This document shows, in pieces, positions 57,588 to 64,000 of a stretch of DNA of 64,000 nt. This DNA is from Bacillus sp. 1NLA3E (GTDB lineage: Bacteria > Bacillota > Bacilli > Bacillales > Cytobacillaceae), in the NCBI RefSeq assembly GCF_000242895.2, contig NC_021171.1, positions 2,266,001 to 2,330,000 on the forward strand, written 5' to 3'. The notes under the pieces are model-generated. The model made no database searches. It had not been told where the DNA came from and worked only from the letters and a program-made list of their open reading frames with translations. Each line of letters begins with the position of its first letter. The first letter of the stretch is position 1. A program made the translations under genes and the position numbers.

Positions 57588-58985
57588 TTGAAACATTTAC
57601 TACGATCATTGCCTCCCGTTCATGAGCTTCAAAAGGAAGCTAGATTTTCCAAAATAATTGTCGAGAACGGGCTTGAAACAATTTATTTAACGAATGTTTT
57701 AAAACAAATTCTTGAAACAATCAGAGAAGAAATCATTGCTGGGACATGGAAAGGATTTGAACCAGGAGACAATCGCTTTCTTGATGAATTTTTTACTCTT
57801 GTTGATCAATCAGTTAAAAAAAATATAGGTTATACATTAAAGCGGGTCATCAACGCTACTGGGACCATTTTACATACAAACCTTGGTCGGGCACGACTCA
57901 GTGACCGTGCAACAGCGCATGTTCTGGAGACGGCACAAAACTACTCCAACTTAGAATACAAACTTGAAGAAGGAGCAAGAGGCTCGCGCCATAGTCATGT
58001 TGAATCATTGGTAAAGGAAATAACAGGAGCGGAAGCTGCCATGGTGGTTAACAATAATGCAGCCGCAGTCTACCTAGTATTACGTGCTCTTGCATTTGAA
58101 AAAGAAGTGATTGTTTCCCGCGGTCAGCTTGTTGAAATTGGAGGCTCTTTTCGAATTTCATCTATTATGGAAGAAAGCGGTGCGTCGCTAGTAGAAGTTG
58201 GAACCACAAATAAAACCCATTTATACGATTATGAAAACGCCATAAATTCCGATACAGCTATGATCCTAAAGGTTCACACCAGTAATTTTAAGACAATCGG
58301 ATTTACAAAATCTGTCGACACGCAAGAATTAGTGGATTTGGCTAAAGTACATGAACAGGTTATTTTCTACGAAGACCTTGGTAGCGGCGTTCTTTATGAT
58401 TTTCAAAAGCATGACATAGGTGAAGAACCAGTTGTCGGTGAGGTTCTTAGAATGGGAGCCGATCTAGTTTCCTTCAGTGGGGACAAGTTACTTGGAGGTC
58501 CTCAAGCAGGAGTGATTGCAGGAAAAAAATCCTTAATTGATAAATTAAAAAAGCATCAGCTTGCCCGTGTCCTTCGTGTAGATAAAATGACATTGGCTGC
58601 TTTGGAAGGGACGTTAATTGATTACCTAAAGGGTGGAACAGAATTAAAAAACATCCCAACCATTCGGGATCTCCTTTATACGGCTGAAGAAATGAAAGAA
58701 CGAGCAAAACAGTTTGCTTTACAGGTTCCTGAGGATTACAAGGTAAGGATTTCGGAGGGGACCAGTCAAGTAGGTGGGGGAACGATGCCAGATGTCTTCC
58801 TACCAACCTTTGTGGTTGGTTTAAGCCATTCCGTTTTATCTGCTGAGCATCTTGCAAGAAAGCTAAGGGTTGAAAATGGCCCACCAATCATAGTCCGAAT
58901 TCAAAATGAAGAAATTCAATTGGATTTGCGAACGGTTACGAAATCAGAGGAAGAGTTAATTATTGAAGCCTTACGGGGTGTATAA
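57588..58985 (+). CDS. selA: L-seryl-tRNA(Sec) selenium transferase
   Basis: SelA converts Ser-tRNA(Sec) to Sec-tRNA(Sec) with selenophosphate, using PLP. The product is 465 residues from TTG 57588 (ggagggg upstream), close to the E. coli length. The N-terminal tRNA-binding domain begins LLRSLPPVHELQKE; the PLP lysine is K300 in SFSGDKLLGGPQAG (E. coli K295). Other family marks are RVINATGTILHTNLGRA and VEVGTTNKTHLYDYENAI. It follows the SelW-like selenoprotein and is near divergent selD. selB does not follow it here. Confidence 0.97.
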   Translation: MKHLLRSLPPVHELQKEARFSKIIVENGLETIYLTNVLKQILETIREEIIAGTWKGFEPGDNRFLDEFFTLVDQSVKKNIGYTLKRVINATGTILHTNLGRARLSDRATAHVLETAQNYSNLEYKLEEGARGSRHSHVESLVKEITGAEAAMVVNNNAAAVYLVLRALAFEKEVIVSRGQLVEIGGSFRISSIMEESGASLVEVGTTNKTHLYDYENAINSDTAMILKVHTSNFKTIGFTKSVDTQELVDLAKVHEQVIFYEDLGSGVLYDFQKHDIGEEPVVGEVLRMGADLVSFSGDKLLGGPQAGVIAGKKSLIDKLKKHQLARVLRVDKMTLAALEGTLIDYLKGGTELKNIPTIRDLLYTAEEMKERAKQFALQVPEDYKVRISEGTSQVGGGTMPDVFLPTFVVGLSHSVLSAEHLARKLRVENGPPIIVRIQNEEIQLDLRTVTKSEEELIIEALRGV

Positions 58986-58995
58986 AAGCAATTGG

Positions 58996-59030
58996 AGGTT
59001 GCTGAATGAATTTTCAGCAACCTTTATTTT
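58996..59030 (+). terminator. Terminator of selA
   Basis: The stem AGGTTGCTGAA/TTCAGCAACCT followed by ttatttt. Confidence 0.9.
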
Positions 59031-59075
59031 GTATTTCACAAATGGTGGTATAGAGAATGTTTTCCCATAAAAAAA

Positions 59076-59219
59076 TTACATATCGTGATGGGAATTATGT
59101 TTTTGTCTCGTATGGTTTCGATTCTTTACTTTATGTGATCCACTTAGAGGTTCTGGTTGTCCACTATTTCCACCTTTAGGTGCATTTCTACGCATGTCCT
59201 TACCATCGTTTTTGTTCAT
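59076..59219 (-). CDS. sspP: Small acid-soluble spore protein P
   Basis: 47 residues, beginning [20 protein letters not shown] and ending [14 protein letters not shown]. The [20 protein letters not shown] segment is the SspP (CotL) signature of Bacillus. It is made in the forespore during sporulation and packed in the spore core. A perfect taggaggg ribosome site precedes the ATG. In B. subtilis sspP and sspO sit beside aconitase; the same neighbourhood is kept here, with a 86-codon gene inserted on the opposite strand. Confidence 0.92.
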   Translation of the reverse strand: MNKNDGKDMRRNAPKGGNSGQPEPLSGSHKVKNRNHTRQKHNSHHDM

Positions 59220-59327
59220 ATAACATCCCTCCTAATGTTAGGTTGCATTTTTATAAAATTATTATACTGAATAATATTTATTAAACTGCACAATTTAACG
59301 GTACCATTGTATTAGGAGTGAAAAAAT

Positions 59328-59588
59328 ATGCCTTATCATAAGAACAAACAACAAGCGTTTCAAGCAGCACAACAGGGTATTGAAGATGCAACTGAATTAT
59401 ATAGTGAAATTGTCCGAGATAGCGCAAGCTATGGCCATCAATTAAAACATTTAAAAGATGAAGTTAATATAGCTTACCAACAAATTGAAAATGCTCTAGA
59501 GGTGGCCTCAGAACACCAACGGTCCCAACTGGAACGGTTTAGAAATGACCTGGAAACAATCATTCATGACGTCAATCTGCCAGAATGA
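59328..59588 (+). CDS. Small helical protein, possibly DUF2524 (YtzC)-like
   Basis: 86 residues, beginning MPYHKNKQQAFQAAQQGIED. Entirely helical by pattern, with a charged C-terminal half (ASEHQRSQLERFRNDLE) reminiscent of the DUF2524 family, whose function is unknown; the match is weak. The ribosome site taggagtg is good. It lies between sspP and sspO on the opposite strand and shares a terminator (59606-59640) with sspO. Confidence 0.5.
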   Translation: MPYHKNKQQAFQAAQQGIEDATELYSEIVRDSASYGHQLKHLKDEVNIAYQQIENALEVASEHQRSQLERFRNDLETIIHDVNLPE

Positions 59589-59605
59589 ACAATAGCAAAT
59601 AAAGA

Positions 59606-59640
59606 AAAAGCGGCCTTCATCAAGGGGCCGCTTTCGTTTT
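59606..59640 (+). terminator. Bidirectional terminator
   Basis: The stem AAAGCGGCC.../GGCCGCTTT with T runs on both sides separates convergent small genes. Confidence 0.9.
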
Positions 59641-59789
59641 TATTGATTTTTCTTTCGTTTTTTATTATTTTGTTTTTGGGTTTCTGTTAAGGGTTCATTG
59701 GAAAATTCCTCATTATATCCTGTACCAATTCCTTGCGATTTTGCAGCATTCGCGCCTGGAATGACATGGTTCGATTTTCGTTTTGGCAA
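59640..59789 (-). CDS. sspO: Small acid-soluble spore protein O
   Basis: 49 residues starting at TTG 59789 with gggaggtg upstream. The start (M)[19 protein letters not shown] and the end [15 protein letters not shown] match SspO (CotK) of Bacillus. It is a minor spore-core protein expressed in the forespore. Divergent from aconitase, as in B. subtilis. Confidence 0.93.
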   Translation of the reverse strand: MPKRKSNHVIPGANAAKSQGIGTGYNEEFSNEPLTETQKQNNKKRKKNQ

Positions 59790-59954
59790 AATATTCACCT
59801 CCCGTTTTATTCTGCTCCTAGATATATGTAACCATTCTAGACGCTAGATATTTTATTGAAATATTTTCATTTGAAAAGAAAGTCTGTAAAGAAAAATATA
59901 AAATATTTTCACAGCAAGGATTGTAATCTTTTCATGATAAAAATCATTTTTATA

Positions 59955-59994
59955 ATAAGATATACTTATCAAAAGCAATAACTTTCTTGTTATT
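59955..59994 (+). promoter_or_regulatory. Candidate CcpC sites upstream of aconitase
   Basis: ATAA-N7-TTAT (59955-59969), the dyad known for the citrate-responsive repressor CcpC, is followed by AATAAC/GTTATT (59977-59994). They sit 125-165 bp before the aconitase start, ahead of the promoter. Confidence 0.5.
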
Positions 59995-60064
59995 TACTTA
60001 TAACCTCTGTTGTATTAAAATTAGAATTGCAAGAAAAGTGAGGATGGGCGAAAATTCAAACTTT

Positions 60065-60094
60065 TCGACAATTTACCTTGTTTTAGGATATGAT
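60065..60094 (+). promoter_or_regulatory. Candidate promoter of aconitase
   Basis: TCGACA (60065-60070), an 18-bp spacer and TATGAT (60089-60094), 23 bp before the start codon. The -35 differs from consensus by one base. Confidence 0.55.
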
Positions 60095-60117
60095 GAGTAC
60101 GAATAGGGGGAATACAT

Positions 60118-62844
60118 ATGTCTAAAAATGAAGTATTAGCAAAAAATGATGTTTTTCAAGCACGTGCATCGTTTGATTTGAACGGAAAGAAGTATAATTT
60201 TTATCGTTTAGGTGCTTTAGAAGATGCGGGTCTTGGGAAAATTTCTCGATTACCATATTCTATTAAAGTATTACTTGAATCTGTACTTCGTCAATATGAC
60301 GGACGGGTTATCACTAAAGAACACGTAGAAAACCTTGCAAAATGGGGTACAAGCGAAGTGAAGGAAGTAGATGTTCCATTCAAACCTTCCCGCGTTATCC
60401 TTCAAGATTTTACAGGAGTACCAGCAGTAGTTGACCTTGCTTCACTTCGTAAAGCAATGGCTGATATGGGTGGAGACCCAGACAAAATCAATCCTGAAAA
60501 AACAGTTGATCTTGTTATTGACCACTCAGTACAAGTTGACTTTTATGGTTCAGAAAGTGCTTTAGAAGAAAACATGGAATTAGAATTTGAACGTAATGCA
60601 GAGCGTTACCAATTCCTTAGCTGGGCTCAAAAATCATTTAACAACTATCGTGCCGTTCCACCTGCAACTGGAATCGTTCATCAAGTAAACCTTGAGTATC
60701 TTGCTGATGTTGTTCATGTTGCTCAAACAGAAGATGGCGGCTTTGAAGCATTTCCTGATACATTAGTTGGTACTGACTCACATACAACGATGATCAACGG
60801 TATCGGTGTTCTTGGTTGGGGTGTTGGTGGTATTGAAGCAGAAGCTGGAATGCTTGGACAACCTTCATACTTCCCAGTGCCGGAAGTTATTGGAGTTAAA
60901 CTTGTTGGAGAACTTCCAAACGGTGCAACTGCAACTGACCTTGCATTAAAAGTAACACAAGTACTTCGTGGTGCTGGTGTTGTAAATAAATTCGTTGAGT
61001 TCTTCGGACCTGGCGTTTCATCTTTACCATTAGCAGACCGTGCAACAGTTGCTAACATGGCACCAGAATACGGTGCAACTTGTGGTTTCTTCCCAATTGA
61101 CGGCGAATCTTTAGAATATTTACGTTTAACAGGACGTAATGAGGAATCAATTAAAGTTGTAGAACAATATTGCAAAGCAAACGGCTTATTCTTAAATCCA
61201 ACTGATGAGCCAGTTTATACAAAAGTAGTTGAAATTGATCTTTCAATCATTGAACCAAATCTTTCTGGTCCTAAGCGTCCACAAGATTTAATTCCGCTTT
61301 CTGAAATGAAAGAAACCTTTGTAAATGCTGTAAGTTCACCGCAAGGTAACCAAGGGTTTGGTTTGACTGCTGCTGAACTTGACCGTGAGATTACTGTTAA
61401 GTTTGACAATGGTGATGAAACAGTTATGAAAACAGGTGCAATTGCGATTGCTGCAATTACAAGCTGTACAAACACATCTAACCCATATGTTCTTGTTGGC
61501 GCTGGTTTAGTTGCGAAAAAAGCAGTTGAACTTGGGTTGCAAGTTCCTAAATTTGTAAAAACTTCTTTAGCTCCTGGATCTAAGGTTGTAACAGGATACC
61601 TTCGTGATTCCGGTTTACTTCCATACCTTGAAAAATTAGGGTTTAATACAGTTGGTTACGGTTGTACAACTTGTATCGGTAACTCTGGTCCATTAAAAGA
61701 AGAAATCGAAAAAGCAGTTGCAGACAGTGATTTACTTGTTACATCTGTTCTTTCTGGTAACCGTAACTTTGAAGGACGTATTCATGCACTTGTAAAAGGC
61801 AATTACCTAGCATCTCCACCATTAGTAGTGGCGTACGCTTTAGCTGGTAACGTGAATGTAGATCTTCAAAAAGATGTAATCGGTAAAGATAAAGATGGTA
61901 ACGATGTATTCTTTAAAGATATTTGGCCAACTACTGCAGAAATTAATGAGATAGTAAAACAAAACGTAACACCTGAATTATTCCGTAAAGAATATGACAA
62001 TGTGTTTGCTGACAATGCACGTTGGAACCAAATCCAAACAAGTAACGAGCCTTTATACACTTGGGATGAGGAGTCAACTTATATTGCAAACCCACCTTTC
62101 TTTGAAGGATTAAAACCAGATCCAGAAGAAGTTAAACCTTTAACGGGTTTACGAGTTGTTGGTAAGTTTGGTGACTCAGTTACAACTGACCACATTTCTC
62201 CAGCCGGATCAATTGGTAAAAATACTCCAGCTGGTAAATACCTAACAGAAAAAGGTGTTGCTCCTCGCGACTTCAACTCTTACGGTTCACGCCGTGGTAA
62301 CCATGAAGTCATGATGAGAGGGACATTTGCTAATATCCGTATTCGTAACCAAATTGCTCCAGGAACAGAAGGTGGAGTAACAACTTACTGGCCTACTGGT
62401 GAAGTAACTTCTATCTTTGATGCTTGTATGCAATATAAACAAGATGGTACAGGTCTTGCTATTTTAGCTGGTAAGGACTATGGAATGGGATCTTCTCGTG
62501 ACTGGGCAGCTAAAGGAACAAACCTATTAGGTATCAAAACAGTTATTGCTGAAAGCTTTGAGCGTATTCACCGTTCAAACCTAGTGTTAATGGGTGTTCT
62601 TCCGCTTCAATTCAAACAAGGCGAAAGTGCTGAAACACTTGGCTTAACAGGTAAAGAAGCAATCGACGTACTAGTTGATGAAACGGTTAAACCTCGTGAT
62701 TTTGTAAAAGTTACAGCTACTGACGAAGCTGGAAACAAGAAAGAATTTGAAGTTCTTGTTCGTTTTGATTCTGAAGTTGAAATTGACTACTATCGTCATG
62801 GTGGTATTTTACAAATGGTTTTACGCGAAAAGATTAAAGGATAA
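60118..62844 (+). CDS. acnA: Aconitate hydratase
   Basis: Aconitase interconverts citrate and isocitrate in the TCA cycle (CitB in B. subtilis). 908 residues, of AcnA/IRP1 type. The [4Fe-4S] ligands are C450 ([11 protein letters not shown]), C516 and C519 ([11 protein letters not shown]). Other active-site marks are [20 protein letters not shown] and the C-terminal swivel domain with [15 protein letters not shown]. In Bacillus the iron-free protein also binds RNA. Codon use is biased towards highly expressed genes. Upstream are candidate CcpC sites; an own terminator follows. Confidence 0.98.
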   Translation: MSKNEVLAKNDVFQARASFDLNGKKYNFYRLGALEDAGLGKISRLPYSIKVLLESVLRQYDGRVITKEHVENLAKWGTSEVKEVDVPFKPSRVILQDFTGVPAVVDLASLRKAMADMGGDPDKINPEKTVDLVIDHSVQVDFYGSESALEENMELEFERNAERYQFLSWAQKSFNNYRAVPPATGIVHQVNLEYLADVVHVAQTEDGGFEAFPDTLVGTDSHTTMINGIGVLGWGVGGIEAEAGMLGQPSYFPVPEVIGVKLVGELPNGATATDLALKVTQVLRGAGVVNKFVEFFGPGVSSLPLADRATVANMAPEYGATCGFFPIDGESLEYLRLTGRNEESIKVVEQYCKANGLFLNPTDEPVYTKVVEIDLSIIEPNLSGPKRPQDLIPLSEMKETFVNAVSSPQGNQGFGLTAAELDREITVKFDNGDETVMKTGAIAIAAITSCTNTSNPYVLVGAGLVAKKAVELGLQVPKFVKTSLAPGSKVVTGYLRDSGLLPYLEKLGFNTVGYGCTTCIGNSGPLKEEIEKAVADSDLLVTSVLSGNRNFEGRIHALVKGNYLASPPLVVAYALAGNVNVDLQKDVIGKDKDGNDVFFKDIWPTTAEINEIVKQNVTPELFRKEYDNVFADNARWNQIQTSNEPLYTWDEESTYIANPPFFEGLKPDPEEVKPLTGLRVVGKFGDSVTTDHISPAGSIGKNTPAGKYLTEKGVAPRDFNSYGSRRGNHEVMMRGTFANIRIRNQIAPGTEGGVTTYWPTGEVTSIFDACMQYKQDGTGLAILAGKDYGMGSSRDWAAKGTNLLGIKTVIAESFERIHRSNLVLMGVLPLQFKQGESAETLGLTGKEAIDVLVDETVKPRDFVKVTATDEAGNKKEFEVLVRFDSEVEIDYYRHGGILQMVLREKIKG

Positions 62845-62859
62845 TTTAATCCCTTTAGC

Positions 62860-62896
62860 GACACCTGATCATTTTGATCAGGTGTCTTTTCGTTTT
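62860..62896 (+). terminator. Terminator of aconitase
   Basis: A perfect 12-bp stem, GACACCTGATCA/TGATCAGGTGTC, followed by a T-rich tract. Confidence 0.92.
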
Positions 62897-63104
62897 TTTG
62901 TTTATTTCAGAAATGTCTATTTCCTGTGTTTTTATTTATGATAAATAGGCAAGTATATGATGAATCAATATGGCTTACGACAATATTGTTGCTGTTTGCT
63001 GATTTGTAACATATTTAACTTAGTTAAAACTTTATTTTTCTACATTAATTAGGTTAAAATACTTTTGATGATAGAAATTAAGAAAGAATTAAAGGAGGTG
63101 CAGC

Positions 63105-63617
63105 ATGGTAAAAAAAGTAATTGCTGCAGTAGCATTAGTGGCCTTGTTTGCAGTCGCCATGGTGCATGCAATGGATAAAAGTGATCAAAAAACGACTACG
63201 AGCCAAAAATCTGGGCTTGAAGAAGGAATGAAGGCTCCTGATTTTGAATTAAAAAATTTAGCAGGTGAATCGGTAAAATTATCTGACTTAAAAGGAAAAA
63301 AAGTTATGGTGAACTTTTGGGCAACTTGGTGCCCTCCATGTAAGGCAGAAATGCCGGAAATGGAGAAATTTTATCAAGCTTCAAAAGATAAAGTTGAAAT
63401 CCTAGCGATAAACATGGACCCCAAAAATGATGTTGCCGGATTTGCCAAAGAACATGGGATAACCTTTCCAATCCTTTTAGATGAAAAGGATGAAATTAAT
63501 AAAAATTACCAAATTGTTTCGATTCCGACCACCTATTTTGTCGATGAAAAGGGCATCATTACACATAAATTTATAGGATCAATGAAATTAGAAGATATCG
63601 AAAAATATACTAAATAA
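63105..63617 (+). CDS. TlpA/ResA-like thiol-disulfide oxidoreductase (YneN-like)
   Basis: A 170-residue thioredoxin-fold protein with an N-terminal signal/anchor helix (residues 3-21) and therefore an extracytoplasmic active site. The active-site cysteines C76 and C79 are in FWATWCPPCKAE; cis-Pro follows in VSIPTTYFV. This is the TlpA-type redoxin of the AhpC/TSA superfamily. In B. subtilis yneN follows aconitase in the same orientation, so it is probably the YneN orthologue. It uses Cys, not Sec. The ribosome site is aaaggaggtg. Confidence 0.9.
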   Translation: MVKKVIAAVALVALFAVAMVHAMDKSDQKTTTSQKSGLEEGMKAPDFELKNLAGESVKLSDLKGKKVMVNFWATWCPPCKAEMPEMEKFYQASKDKVEILAINMDPKNDVAGFAKEHGITFPILLDEKDEINKNYQIVSIPTTYFVDEKGIITHKFIGSMKLEDIEKYTK

Positions 63618-63624
63618 CACATCA

Positions 63625-63660
63625 AAAACTGTCCCAAAAGAATGATGGGACAGTTTTTTT
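63625..63660 (+). terminator. Terminator of the TlpA-like gene
   Basis: The stem AAAACTGTCCCA/TGGGACAGTTTT followed by a long T run. Confidence 0.93.
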
Positions 63661-63667
63661 AATTCTT

Positions 63668-63854
63668 GGCTCTGTTAAACTAGATTGTTGATTTCCGTTC
63701 CGGGCGCTTCGCTTTCCGCGGGGCGGGAGTTGAGCCTCCTCGGCTCTTTAGCGCCTGCAGGGTCTCAACTGTCCCGCTGCTCCCGCAGGAGTCTTCGCGC
63801 CTTCCACTCCAATCAACATTGTGCAAAAAATCAACGTTGAGCTTTAACAGAGCC
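63668..63854 (-). repeat. GC-rich MITE-like repeat, copy 4 (inverted)
   Basis: About 187 bp in the orientation opposite to the other copies. Ends are ggctctgttaaac and gctttaacagagcc (perfect complement over GGCTCTGTTAAA). The same CTCCTGCGGGAG core is present, read from the minus strand. It lies 7 bp after a terminator. Confidence 0.85.
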
Positions 63855-63995
63855 TAATTCTTAACACAAAAAACTAAATATTAGGTTTTTATGATTATTA
63901 CTATTAAAAAATTTAAATAAATTTTCAAAAAGTTGTAATAATTGTAACCGATTTCGGAAAGAATAACTGTTAGAATAACAATAAGGAAGGTGAAT

Positions 63996-64000
63996 ATGAT
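63996..64000 (+). CDS. Start of a gene cut by the right window edge
   Basis: An ATG at 63996 follows aaggaaggtga at a normal distance and only the first codons lie in the window. In B. subtilis sspN and tlp follow yneN, so a small spore protein is possible, but this cannot be checked here. Confidence 0.35.

Overview
The window comes from a low-GC, spore-forming Firmicute of the family Bacillaceae. This rests on the Bacillus-type 16S rRNA, the spore genes (SspO, SspP, YjcZ family, CotF-like), and B. subtilis-like gene neighbourhoods: sspP/sspO, aconitase, then a YneN-like thiol oxidoreductase, and a ykoS-ykoT-like pair. A Neobacillus-type environmental Bacillus is plausible, but that is inference. 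Strong AGGAGG ribosome sites and frequent TTG/GTG starts are typical of the group.

Layout. 1-6.4 kb: a drug efflux pump, small secreted and spore-coat genes, one coat gene cut by an in-frame TAG, and a solitary IS605-type TnpB. 6.4-12.1 kb: a complete rRNA operon (three tandem promoters, 16S, 23S, 5S, terminator; no tRNA inside). 12.1-19.3 kb: LysE exporter, a lone tyrosine recombinase with an apparent CTG start, a ykoS/ykoT-like membrane protein and glycosyltransferase pair, Nudix hydrolase, small spore proteins. 19.4-28.5 kb: GntR regulator, ilvD, a lipase-like SGNH hydrolase with an ABC-2 exporter, and a PadR-regulated efflux pump. 28.7-44.6 kb: GNAT, small membrane proteins, a broken P-loop kinase gene, a selenocysteine peroxiredoxin, HelD, a B12/radical SAM protein, a very large membrane protein and an ABC-F ATPase. 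44.9-50.8 kb: the kbl-tdh threonine degradation operon, a three-gene WxL surface-protein operon, and a PrsA-like foldase without a lipobox. 51.1-55.9 kb: a two-component system, then an HtrA protease, membrane protein and PspA operon, which looks like an envelope-stress module. 56-59 kb: the selenium cluster. 59-64 kb: sspP, sspO, aconitase, TlpA/YneN.

The most important result is a selenocysteine (Sec) system that plain ORF calling breaks up. selD (selenophosphate synthetase) has an in-frame UGA at its catalytic position. Divergent from it are a 78-residue SelW/Rdx-like protein with a CxxU motif and selA (Sec synthase). About 24 kb away a peroxiredoxin has UGA exactly at the peroxidatic Cys. 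Each of the three UGA codons is followed, 17-22 nt later, by a small hairpin that fits a bacterial SECIS element. selB and selC were not found here and must lie elsewhere if the system works.

Four copies of a ~186-bp GC-rich repeat with terminal inverted repeats (MITE-like) lie just downstream of genes; two of them start inside the stop codon of the gene they follow. Two other genes are interrupted by TAG or TGA at positions that do not look like Sec and are called pseudogenes.
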